The notes beneath the pieces are model-generated. The model was not told where the DNA came from and did not search any database. It saw only the letters and a program-made list of their open reading frames with translations. From positions 1 through 64,000 of the forward strand of contig CAMCBW010000031.1 in NCBI GenBank assembly GCA_945873105.1: a stretch of DNA of 64,000 nt. Reading direction: 5' to 3'. Shown here piece by piece: positions 1 through 6,951 of this stretch; within the stretch, counting starts at the first letter, position 1, and the number at the start of each line of letters is the position of its first letter. This stretch comes from Tangfeifania diversioriginum. GTDB taxonomy: Bacteria > Bacteroidota > Bacteroidia > Bacteroidales > Prolixibacteraceae. The position numbers and the translations under genes are program-made.

Positions 1-53
1 TATAAAGTTACGGTCGTTCACTCTCATTTGATGATAGGGAAGGATTTATTTTT
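1..53. repeat. 53-bp direct repeat, left copy
   Basis: These 53 bases are identical to positions 1025-1077. The copy touches the window edge, so the repeat may extend further left. The two copies bracket the small peptide module at 273-945. The right copy lies about 80 bases upstream of the first peptide gene on the minus strand, so this copy may serve the same role for a module lying outside the window. Confidence 0.9.
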
Positions 54-272
54 GGTTTTTATTGAAAATTTATTCACCTGTCCCAAGGAGTGGTTTTACA
101 GACAACTAAATAAAAACCAGAAGCTTTGGCTGGCCAATCGATGGCACAGCAAGAGGGCTAGCCTAACAATTCAGATAGCCCCCTCATTGAAAAATCGCAA
201 TTTTAAAAAGAATCCTTCCTGGAAAGAGAGGCCACTGCACCAAAATGATTGTTTAAGTGCGTTACCCACCTT

Positions 273-494
273 TCAGGGGTTGTTCTCTTGCTTTTTTCTC
301 CTAAATTTTACTAAATAGTAAACACCAAAAAACAAAGCAATTAGACCAAAATCAATTGCCATTCTGGGAAGAATTTCCATTAACTTACTAAATGTAATCT
401 CCTTAACACCAAATCTTAGGAGGTATTCGATAATAATTATAGTTACAAATATGGGAATCAGCTGAATAACGAGCTTTTGGAATAATTTTTTCAT
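273..494 (-). CDS. Small two-helix membrane protein, candidate immunity protein
   Basis: This encodes a 73-residue protein with two hydrophobic segments, at about residues 8-26 and 40-62, separated by a short polar stretch. A basic tail (KFRRKKQ) follows, so it should sit in the inner membrane with a cytoplasmic C terminus. I recognise no family. It is the third gene on the minus strand after two double-glycine-leader peptides, 93 bases downstream of the second. Small membrane proteins in this position often give immunity to the cognate bacteriocin, but that role is inferred from position only. The start is ATG. The region is visibly more AT-rich than the chromosome to the right. Confidence 0.6.
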   Translation of the reverse strand: MKKLFQKLVIQLIPIFVTIIIIEYLLRFGVKEITFSKLMEILPRMAIDFGLIALFFGVYYLVKFRRKKQENNP

Positions 495-587
495 TTTGTT
501 ATTTGTTTAAAAAACCTTGCTTATAAAACTACAATCAAATGATACTTGCCTTGAATTCTTTTTTGTGAATCACAAGAAATCCACACA

Positions 588-749
588 TCATGGACATTTG
601 CAGTTAGCGTATCCTCCTTCTTTTGCACCTTCACCAAAGCACCAGAATGCTCTCAAGGTCATTCCAACCATTGTCCAAAATGAATCAGAGGCTTCACCTC
701 CTCCATTTATTGTCATTAGGTCTTCTTTGCATAATTCATGTAATTTCAT
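588..749 (-). CDS. Double-glycine-leader peptide B (bacteriocin-like)
   Basis: This is a 53-codon gene. The product begins MKLHELCKEDLMTINGG, which matches the double-glycine leader used by C39-peptidase ABC exporters: conserved hydrophobic positions and an acidic residue before the GG cleavage site at residues 16-17. The predicted mature part has about 36 residues and is rich in Gly, Trp and Phe, with three cysteines (one mid-peptide, two in the C-terminal NCKCP). It starts 10 bases after the stop of peptide A, which suggests co-transcription and a two-peptide system. No exporter or peptidase is visible in the window. Bacteriocin or pheromone activity is inferred from the leader, not shown. 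Confidence 0.65.
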   Translation of the reverse strand: MKLHELCKEDLMTINGGGEASDSFWTMVGMTLRAFWCFGEGAKEGGYANCKCP

Positions 750-759
750 GATAATTGTT

Positions 760-945
760 TTAAAATTGAGTATTCCAACCTCTCATAAAAGCATTATAGG
801 ATGCTTTTGGACTGGCTAAAGTCTCTTCAACCAAATACAACCCATATACAGCCCACCAAACTCCTCCCTTTGCCAAATTTGTTATGGTAGTCAACAAATC
901 TCCACCGTCGATTTCAATCAAATCGCATTTTTCTAACTCTTTCAT
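760..945 (-). CDS. Double-glycine-leader peptide A (bacteriocin-like)
   Basis: This encodes 61 residues. The leader MKELEKCDLIEIDGG has the classic alternating hydrophobic pattern and ends in GG at residues 14-15. The predicted core of about 46 residues begins DLLTTITNLAKGG and carries a hydrophobic, Trp/Tyr-rich helix-like stretch, as in class II bacteriocins. I chose the ATG at 945; an in-frame TTG two codons upstream would add only two residues ahead of the leader. It is first in a minus-strand unit with peptide B and a small membrane protein. The 53-bp repeat at 1025-1077 lies about 80 bases upstream and may hold the promoter. Confidence 0.7.
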   Translation of the reverse strand: MKELEKCDLIEIDGGDLLTTITNLAKGGVWWAVYGLYLVEETLASPKASYNAFMRGWNTQF

Positions 946-1024
946 TTTCAAACGACATTTAATATTTTCCTACTCTCTTTCCCGGCTTTTCGGAATCTGC
1001 CGAAGCGTTGTGCACATCACTTAC

Positions 1025-1077
1025 TATAAAGTTACGGTCGTTCACTCTCATTTGATGATAGGGAAGGATTTATTTTT
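1025..1077. repeat. 53-bp direct repeat, right copy; candidate promoter region of the peptide unit
   Basis: This is identical to positions 1-53. Read on the minus strand it contains TAACTTTA (seven of eight bases of the Bacteroidota -7 element TAnnTTTG) about 80 bases ahead of peptide A. A promoter or regulator site is therefore plausible but unproven. Confidence 0.6.
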
Positions 1078-1219
1078 TGCCTATTTTGAAAATATTTAAA
1101 TATTAGGTTCCTGAGCATGCTTTTTAAGGAATGAGCCTGAAAAACACCCCTCAGTTTTCTATTGGGAAGGTGCTGAAAAGCTCCGGAAGTGCTGGGGAAC
1201 AGCTCCGGAGCGATTTTCA

Positions 1220-1440
1220 GCCTTCAAAAGACGTAGGTAGCTATTCTGAAATCATTAGTTGCCATCGAAAGACGTAGATGGCAATTCTGAAGCCATTAGT
1301 AGCCTTCGAAAGACGTAGGTGGCAATTCTGAAGTCATAAAGTTGCCATCGAAAGATGTAGGTGGCAATTCTGAAATCATAAGTAGCCATCGAAAGACGTA
1401 GGTGACAATTCTGAAGTCATAAGTAGCCATCGAAAATCAT
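1220..1440. repeat. Tandem repeat, five 41-42 bp units plus a partial unit
   Basis: Units start at 1220, 1261, 1302, 1344 and 1385, with a truncated sixth at 1426. Each begins GCCWTCRAAAGAYGTAG, followed by a conserved GGCAATTCTGAA-type stretch, and units differ at a few positions. There is no spacer/repeat alternation and no palindrome in the unit. The array lies just beyond the 3' end of the hypothetical gene at 1460-2191 and has no open frame of note. Confidence 0.9.
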
Positions 1441-1459
1441 TGACAGTAGTTGATAGAGA

Positions 1460-2191
1460 TCAGGGTTTTACCGCAACCTCTGTTAGTGCGGCTACCGGCT
1501 TCGCAGCTCTTCTGACCTGGTTCATTATCTGTGAAAAGGTGTAATCTTTCAGTTTAGCCTTGTCTGTTTGCCAGTAAAGGATCTTCCCAATTCTGCAGAC
1601 TTCGGTCATCTGGTCAAACAGTTCGTTAAGCAGGCCCCTGTTGCTCTGCACGACAGCATTTCGGTTTGAAACCATCGTGTACTTTTTATCCTTGTCTTCG
1701 GTCAGCGGTTGCGATGCTGTTTTAAACTTATCTATCAATGGCTCAGTTAGTCCCTTGGCCATCAACTCTATTTTGTACTTCTGGAGGTTTCCATCCACAG
1801 TTTGCAACTGCTGAAGTACACTCTCCACGTCACGCAAACGAACGCCTTTTCGCAATTGCGCCAGACCAAAATCGGCAGCTGAGATAGGAACTTGATTCCT
1901 GGCCAGTCGAAGATACCCTTCCAGTTGTTTTAGCGGGGGAATGAGGTCATCCAGCGTTTGGTAGATCCGTCCGGTAATCACCTTCATCTCAACCGTTTCG
2001 GCCAACGGTTGAACCAACTCCTGTACCACTTCAATTTTGGCTTTAAAAGCGTTCAGGTAAGGCAGGTCGAATACCAGGGAGTAGGCAGTGAAATCACTGA
2101 GGTCGCGTGCCAGGCTAAGGGCACCAAATCTGCAAACAACGGGAAGTTCTTCGTCTTTGCAGTTGAAACTACGGTTACCGTTCGATTTCAT
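1460..2191 (-). CDS. Conserved protein of unknown function, paralogue 1
   Basis: This encodes 243 residues, without signal peptide or membrane segment, predicted to be mostly helical and soluble. I recognise no family. It is clearly homologous over its whole length to the protein at 4961-5686. Shared blocks include ARDLSDFTAYS near residue 30, NQVPISxADFGL near 102, RDVESVL near 120 and KLKDY near 215. It starts at ATG, and the upstream region also resembles that of its paralogue, so gene and leader were duplicated together. The two copies have the same orientation and bracket a three-gene plus-strand cassette. Confidence 0.75.
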   Translation of the reverse strand: MKSNGNRSFNCKDEELPVVCRFGALSLARDLSDFTAYSLVFDLPYLNAFKAKIEVVQELVQPLAETVEMKVITGRIYQTLDDLIPPLKQLEGYLRLARNQVPISAADFGLAQLRKGVRLRDVESVLQQLQTVDGNLQKYKIELMAKGLTEPLIDKFKTASQPLTEDKDKKYTMVSNRNAVVQSNRGLLNELFDQMTEVCRIGKILYWQTDKAKLKDYTFSQIMNQVRRAAKPVAALTEVAVKP

Positions 2192-3038
2192 TTAAATTAA
2201 ATTAAGGGTTAATAATAAAATGATGTGAACTTTATGATGGTAAAACCCATTAGTCAGCGGGTGATTTGGTGTCACTCGTTGACTTAACTACGTTTAACGT
2301 ATCATTCCGGAGTTAAAGTGAGAAAAGAATCAGCGGTTTTTGGTAACGCTTTTGTTGAAATTCGATGGAGGCAGATCGTTGCAGGAGCAGATTGGATAAC
2401 CAGGTGAGCGGTCAGAAGGATCAAAGCAGTTGAGTGCCGTTTTCTGTACATTAATACCAAAATGGGGCAAGAGGTAACCCTCTTTTTTTAAAAAAATATC
2501 AACAGGCGGATATCAAAGTTTGTGAAGCAGAGTGGAACGCCAAAATTTAGGTAGTTCATAAATAGTGTTCCTGCATCAGAATATCCAATGGTGGCTTTTT
2601 TAAGGGACAATTGATGCCAAATTGAGGAGGTACGCGAAAACTCACAATTTTAATTCATTAAAAGATGATCGGAATGAAAATTTAAATTATTAGCTTTGAC
2701 TGACTTAACCTACCAACGAACCTTGCTCAATTGAAAGTAATTCCATTACATTTATGATCGGCAACCTCATAGAATCAGCCGTCTGACTTGGATGAGTACA
2801 ACTAATTGTTTAACAGGAAAAACAATATTTAGCAAGAAACGATTTTCAAAATTGAAAAAGGAGAATCAACTGTTTTTCGAATCGTAAGAAGGAATGATAA
2901 ACGAGAAAGAGATAATTAATAAGCTACTGACAACAAACGTTTAAGAGATACTTAAGGTTAAATAGGCAAAACAATATAAATGATCAGACAAGACATAACA
3001 CCAGTCAAGAAAGGAACCGCTACCCGCAAATATCAAAG
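2192..3038. other. Long intergenic stretch with duplicated leader sequence
   Basis: No convincing gene is seen. The part nearest the start of the gene at 2191 resembles the region upstream of its paralogue (from 5687 on). Both have GGGTTAATAATAAA- and GTGAACTTT-like blocks, an ATTCCGGA block and a TTCTGTACATT block about 250 bases upstream. From about 2640 to 3038 the sequence is AT-rich and featureless apart from short repeats. It probably holds the promoters of both flanking genes. Confidence 0.5.
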
Positions 3039-3108
3039 TTTTCGTTGGACAAGTTTGACTTTTTGGACAATTACAAGTGTCATGGAGGTCGAAAATGTCC
3101 AACGAAAA
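3039..3108. repeat. 13-bp perfect inverted repeat in the leader of the four-helix-bundle gene
   Basis: TTTTCGTTGGACA at 3039-3051 is the exact reverse complement of 3096-3108, with a 44-base loop. It ends 20 bases before the chosen ATG at 3129 and just before the ribosome binding site, so it could be a regulator operator or an RNA structure controlling translation. Confidence 0.6.
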
Positions 3109-3128
3109 ATGAAAAAAGGAGGCAAATT

Positions 3129-3701
3129 ATGGATAAACAATACAACCCCGATGGTTTTATTCCCAAACACGGAGGTTACGAGCGTTTGATAACATACCAA
3201 AAGGCCGAAATCATCTACGATGGTACCTACTATTTCTGCAAAAAATATCTCCAACCCTACGACCGTACCATCGACCAAATGGTACAAGCCGCCCGTTCGG
3301 GAAAACAAAACATTGTGGAAGGGAGCATGGCTAGCGGCACTTCGAAAGAAATGGAAATCAAGCTCACCAATGTTGCCCGTGCTTCGCTGGAAGAACTTTT
3401 AATGGATTACAAAGATTTTTTAAGAACCCGCAAGTTAAATATCTGGGATAAGAAACACGCTTATTATCCGCATCTTACCAAACTTCTAACCACCCCCGAT
3501 GCGACTTATGAAACCTACCGAAAAGGGATCGAAAACCCTGATCCGGAAGTTTCGGCCAATGTAATGATCGGCTTGATCAACTTGACCTCCTACTTGCTCG
3601 CCAAGCAGCTTAAAACATTGGAACAAGAATTTTTGCAGGAAGGCGGATTGAGAGAAAGGATGTCGCAAGCCAGGATGGAAATCAGACGAAAGCAAAAATA
3701 A
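3129..3701 (+). CDS. Four-helix-bundle (S23/suffix-domain-like) protein
   Basis: This encodes 190 residues. The N-terminal part (about residues 15-110) has the signature of small four-helix-bundle proteins related to 23S rRNA intervening-sequence proteins: YDGTYYFCKKYL, then MVQAARSGKQNIVEGSMAS, then an MDYKDFLRTR helix. The C-terminal 80 residues match what is usually called a four-helix-bundle suffix domain. I chose the ATG at 3129 because a good Shine-Dalgarno sequence (AAAGGAGG) ends 6 bases before it; an upstream start at 3045 would lie inside the inverted repeat. The molecular function of this family is not established. The next gene follows after 63 bases. Confidence 0.75.
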   Translation: MDKQYNPDGFIPKHGGYERLITYQKAEIIYDGTYYFCKKYLQPYDRTIDQMVQAARSGKQNIVEGSMASGTSKEMEIKLTNVARASLEELLMDYKDFLRTRKLNIWDKKHAYYPHLTKLLTTPDATYETYRKGIENPDPEVSANVMIGLINLTSYLLAKQLKTLEQEFLQEGGLRERMSQARMEIRRKQK

Positions 3702-3764
3702 ACCGGTAGTAATTGACCCCACGAGCACAACAAAGGAAACAAACCCCCTCAAACCTAAACCACA

Positions 3765-4568
3765 ATGACCCATCCCCTCCCTGCACAAACAGCGGAAAAC
3801 GAGCGACTGACAAAGGCGCTGGAGCAACTCAACCTGGAATTCCTGGAGCTATTTACGCGGCACAAGGAGATGGTGGAGGATGAAGCAACCGTCCTCACTT
3901 CGCTCTACCTGGAGAAGCTGGGTCAAAGGCAGCTTGAATTGCTGCAGAAGCAAACCGAAGCAGCCAGGCTCAAGCTGAAGATGAACCTGGTACATGCGGC
4001 CATCAACAGGAATGAAAAACCCGACTTGAAGGAGATTGAGCGAATTTTGGATGAAAAGTTGCAGGCCTATTACCTCCAGATCGTTGCCCAATCCACCGCC
4101 CTGGACCGGGCGCAAATGGTGCTTTCCAACCTGATTTCGCCGGAGGTGGCGGCAAAGCTGAAGGAGACCTTTCGGGTGCTCTGCAAAAGGCTGCATCCGG
4201 ATCTCCATCCAAACCAGACCGAAGAGGAGAAGGATTTGTTCATCAAGGTGAAGGCCGCGTACGATTTACAGCGGTTGGAGGATTTGCAGCAAATCCTGCT
4301 CTACCTGGATGATACCACCGCCGAAAAACTCGCACTGGTTTCGGGCGAAGAGAAGAGGGAGCGCATGGCGCATCTGAAATCCAGCATCATCGCCTTGAGG
4401 GACAAAATCGGGCAACTGCTTCAAAGCTTCCCGTTTACGGTGAAAGAGTTGATTTTTGACCGTGAGAAAATTGCACTCAAACAAGCGGAATTGCAAAGTC
4501 AAATCCAGATCTTTGAGGAGGAGATCGCAAACTATACCAACATCTTAGCCCTAATGACCGATGAATGA
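3765..4568 (+). CDS. Helical protein with partial J-domain (HPD motif)
   Basis: This encodes 267 residues and is strongly charged. Residues about 10-120 form a predicted coiled coil. Residues about 125-185 look like a J domain: FRVLCKRLHPDLHPN with HPD at 144-146, then an FIKVKAAYDL helix. The C-terminal part is again coiled coil. HPD is the residue triplet by which J proteins stimulate the ATPase of DnaK-type chaperones, so recruitment of Hsp70 is a reasonable inference. Neither zinc fingers nor a substrate-binding domain of classic DnaJ is present. The gene overlaps the following HIRAN gene by 8 bases, so the two are probably translated together. Confidence 0.7.
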   Translation: MTHPLPAQTAENERLTKALEQLNLEFLELFTRHKEMVEDEATVLTSLYLEKLGQRQLELLQKQTEAARLKLKMNLVHAAINRNEKPDLKEIERILDEKLQAYYLQIVAQSTALDRAQMVLSNLISPEVAAKLKETFRVLCKRLHPDLHPNQTEEEKDLFIKVKAAYDLQRLEDLQQILLYLDDTTAEKLALVSGEEKRERMAHLKSSIIALRDKIGQLLQSFPFTVKELIFDREKIALKQAELQSQIQIFEEEIANYTNILALMTDE

Positions 4569-4947
4569 ATCCATACTTCCGGTAACCCCAGGATTGCTGG
4601 CCCTGTTGAGTCAGCCGAATACAGGTATTTCTCCCTTCAAGCAGGAGATCTTCTTGCTGGAAATAGTGGTGGCAGGAACAAGCTTCTGCAAGGAGGCGGC
4701 CACCATCGAGCCTGCCATTCTCCCGGAGAAGATCTTAACCATGAAACGGGAACCCAACAACCAGTACGATCAGTTTGCCATTGCCATTTATGTCGACAAC
4801 ATCCGTCTCGGATTTGTCCCGGCAGAGATGAATTTGGTCTGCTCCAGACTGATGGATGCCGGGAAAATCATCTTTGGCAGGGTCGTTTCCAAGAACTGGA
4901 AAAACAAATGGCTACAGATCAGGGTCAATATTTACATGGTCGAATAA
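4561..4947 (+). CDS. HIRAN-domain protein
   Basis: This encodes 128 residues. Residues about 33-125 form a HIRAN domain: a VVAGTSF strand, KREPNNQYDQFAIAI with the conserved Asn and Asp region, then RLGFVPAEMN. HIRAN domains bind DNA ends or the 3' end of single strands; in bacteria stand-alone copies occur near DNA-processing and mobile genes. The function here is unknown. The start lies within the last codons of the J-domain gene (8-base overlap), suggesting translational coupling. Together with the four-helix-bundle gene it forms a plus-strand trio between two minus-strand paralogues. Confidence 0.75.
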   Translation: MNESILPVTPGLLALLSQPNTGISPFKQEIFLLEIVVAGTSFCKEAATIEPAILPEKILTMKREPNNQYDQFAIAIYVDNIRLGFVPAEMNLVCSRLMDAGKIIFGRVVSKNWKNKWLQIRVNIYMVE

Positions 4948-4960
4948 TCGATCGATATAA

Positions 4961-5686
4961 TCATACTGCCACTGATTGCGTTTCCTCCACCTCTTTGCCT
5001 ATCCGCCTGACCTGGCAGATCATCCTGGAAAGGATGTAATCTTTCAGCTTGGATGCATTGGTCGACCGGTAGAGGATCTTGCCAACGCTGCAGATTTCGG
5101 TCAACTGGTCGTAAAGATCTTTCAGGAGGCCCCTGTTTTTTTGAACGTTGGCGTAACGTTGCGAAACCAGAGCGAACTTTTTGTCCATGTCTTCGTCCAG
5201 CAGCTTGCTGATAACTGTGAACCTCGCAATCAGCGCTGCCGACAATCCTTTGGTCATCAGATCATTCTTGTATTTTTTGATATTACCATCCACGATCTGC
5301 AGCAACAATAGTACGCTTTCCACATCGCGCTGCCTGACACTCTTGCGCAGTTGCACCAACCCAAAATCGGCGGGTGAGATCGGCACCTGGTTAGCCGCCA
5401 GCTTGAGGTAACCCTCCAGGTAATTGATGGGGAAAATGAGGTTATCAAGCATTTGGTACATGCGTTCGGTGATCACCTGTTGCTCCACCGTTTCAGAATC
5501 GGGTCGAACCAACTCTTTTACCACTTCAATCCTGGATTCCAGATCGGCCAGATAATGTGCATGATACCTGGGGGAATAGGCAGTGAAATCGCTTAGGTCG
5601 CGTGCCAGGTGATTGGCAGCAAACCTGCATAAAACGGGCAATTCCTCCTCTTTGAAGTCGAAATTGCAGCGAATGTTCAATCTCAT
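4961..5686 (-). CDS. Conserved protein of unknown function, paralogue 2
   Basis: This encodes 241 residues, predicted helical and soluble, with no recognised family. It matches the protein at 1460-2191 along its full length; by eye more than half of residues agree, including LARDLSDFTAYS, NQVPISPADFGL, RDVESVL and the LKDY region near the C terminus. It is convergent with the HIRAN gene, whose stop is only 13 bases away, with no obvious terminator in the gap. Its leader region is shared with the paralogue. The pair probably arose by a duplication of gene plus promoter. Confidence 0.75.
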   Translation of the reverse strand: MRLNIRCNFDFKEEELPVLCRFAANHLARDLSDFTAYSPRYHAHYLADLESRIEVVKELVRPDSETVEQQVITERMYQMLDNLIFPINYLEGYLKLAANQVPISPADFGLVQLRKSVRQRDVESVLLLLQIVDGNIKKYKNDLMTKGLSAALIARFTVISKLLDEDMDKKFALVSQRYANVQKNRGLLKDLYDQLTEICSVGKILYRSTNASKLKDYILSRMICQVRRIGKEVEETQSVAV

Positions 5687-5965
5687 TTAAAATAGTTTAA
5701 GGGATTAATAATAAATGTATGTGAACTTTGTGCAGATAAATAACAGAAACGCTTACAAGAACGGATTATTCCGGAATTACTTTGAGGTACATATCAGCAG
5801 TTATTGATGGTAGTTAACTTAAAAAATGGAAGCGGTAGTTCGCTGAAGGGACAAATTGACCAATATGGTTGACAGGTCGTCCGATCAAAAGAGTTTGAAA
5901 GACGCTTTCTGTACATTGATCCCAAAATGAATGGATAGGTTACCCTCAAATTGTTAATATAGAAT

Positions 5966-6005
5966 GACTCAAAGGAACTAGGTGGGTTCATTGTTCCTTT
6001 GAGTC
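5966..6005. repeat. Perfect 13-bp hairpin
   Basis: GACTCAAAGGAAC at 5966-5978 pairs with 5993-6005 across a 14-base loop. No T-run follows on either strand, so a simple intrinsic terminator is not supported. Confidence 0.6.
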
Positions 6006-6130
6006 TCACTGTCAGGGGGGCACAATGATCCTGACAGAAAATCCACCGACAGGATCCTGTGGTCGGATCCTTCGTCCCATTGTCTCTTCGTCCCTTCCCT
6101 CGGCTCAGGAGAGCCCTGCCTCAGGGACTG

Positions 6131-6163
6131 AATCGAAAATCCAAAATTCAAAATCGAAAATCT
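6131..6163. repeat. Dispersed AAAATC/CAAAAT heptamer-like repeat
   Basis: This short run of alternating AATCGAAAAT, CCAAAATTC and AAAATC units belongs to a family also seen at about 8277-8308, 10181-10211, 10271-10297, 33629-33660, 40735-40771 and 42952-42980. All copies are between genes. Confidence 0.6.
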
Positions 6164-6165
6164 TA

Positions 6166-6567
6166 CTACCTTGCTACCGTCCTAACGATCACCTCCAGTT
6201 CATCTGCGGCTTCCATCATCACCTTCTGGATGGCTTCAGACTGACCATGGGTAAAGATCTTTCCGTTGACCGTGGCCACATAGATCTTGCCATCTGCCTT
6301 TTCGTAGACAGAGATCCGGCAAGGCATCATTACCGAGACAATCCGTTCATCGCTTTTCTCCAACATGTTGCCCGAATAGGTTGGTTTGCAAATCTCGATC
6401 ACCTTTACAGGTCTGACAGGTTTGCCGGATTTGGCAAGTGTTGCCTGAAGGTCGTGGGTGGCAGGGTTTCCCCAATCCCGGTCGGTGGCTGCTGTTATAA
6501 GGAGTTCAACAGTTTCGTTGAACCCAAAGAGACTCTCTTTTTCAAATATTGGCTGAAGTTCCTGCAT
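6166..6567 (-). CDS. DUF302-domain protein
   Basis: This encodes 133 residues from the chosen ATG at 6567; an in-frame GTG at 6627 would add 20 residues that do not resemble the family. The sequence follows the DUF302 pattern: GFNETVELLITAATDRDW (the ETVE helix), VKVIEICKP, then MMPCRISVYEKADGKIYV. DUF302 proteins are small dimeric alpha/beta proteins of unknown function, often found with sulfur, selenium or thiol-redox genes. Here it lies downstream, on the same strand, of the thioredoxin-thioredoxin reductase fusion, but a strong hairpin at 6776-6823 separates the two, so co-transcription is doubtful. Confidence 0.8.
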   Translation of the reverse strand: MQELQPIFEKESLFGFNETVELLITAATDRDWGNPATHDLQATLAKSGKPVRPVKVIEICKPTYSGNMLEKSDERIVSVMMPCRISVYEKADGKIYVATVNGKIFTHGQSEAIQKVMMEAADELEVIVRTVAR

Positions 6568-6775
6568 GGCTTTACTATTAATGTATTGAAAATTTAGGAT
6601 TCTCTCCACTTGCTGTTTCAGAATCACCCTACTAAGTTAGCCCTATTTTCAGCTTTGCCTAACTTTTTCTATGAGATCGTTTAAATTTATAACACAGAGA
6701 ATATCTAACTATTTATCGAAACCAGAGAGCAAATAGAAATTTCTGCTATTTTGAATTTTCATTAGAGAAACCCCG

Positions 6776-6823
6776 GAGTTTCACAGAGAGAAAATCGCAA
6801 GCGATTTTCTCTCTGTGAAACTC
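6776..6823. repeat. Perfect 23-bp palindromic hairpin with 2-base loop, likely bidirectional terminator
   Basis: Positions 6776-6798 and 6801-6823 are exact reverse complements with only AA between them, and a T-run follows at 6825-6830. It lies in a gene-free stretch (6568-6951) containing other CACAGAGA/CTCTGTG fragments. Termination after the reductase gene is plausible. The long perfect stem with almost no loop is typical of extruding repeat elements rather than ordinary terminators. Confidence 0.8.
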
Positions 6824-6951
6824 ATTTTTTCTCTTGTAAATTTTGCACAAAGCGACAATTTCAATGACATGATCAGTTTCATCAAGGAGTCATAAATACT
6901 CTGTGTAATAATTTTAAACAGCTTCTAATTATTTCCAACTATTTCACCTGC

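Larger units (their letters stand above)
5687..6165. other. Intergenic region with duplicated leader and two short inverted repeats
   Basis: No gene is supported. The part next to 5686 is the leader shared with the paralogue. Inverted repeats lie at 5966-6005 (13-bp perfect arms) and 6009-6037 (CTGTCAGG/CCTGACAG). Positions 6131-6163 carry the dispersed AAAATCCAAAAT-type repeat seen elsewhere in the window. Confidence 0.55.

Noticed and set aside
28-318. Plus-strand open frame of 96 codons
   Set aside because: It starts inside the direct repeat, has no family resemblance and overlaps the end of the better supported minus-strand membrane protein gene.
517-819. Plus-strand open frame of 100 codons
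   Set aside because: It is antisense to the two GG-leader peptide genes, which have far stronger support.
1220-1440. CRISPR array
   Set aside because: The units follow each other without spacers, drift in sequence, and no cas genes are nearby.
3033-3308. Minus-strand open frame of 91 codons
   Set aside because: It is antisense to the four-helix-bundle gene and covers the inverted repeat; composition is not protein-like.
6025-6597. Plus-strand open frame of 190 codons
   Set aside because: It is antisense to the DUF302 gene and begins in repeat sequence.
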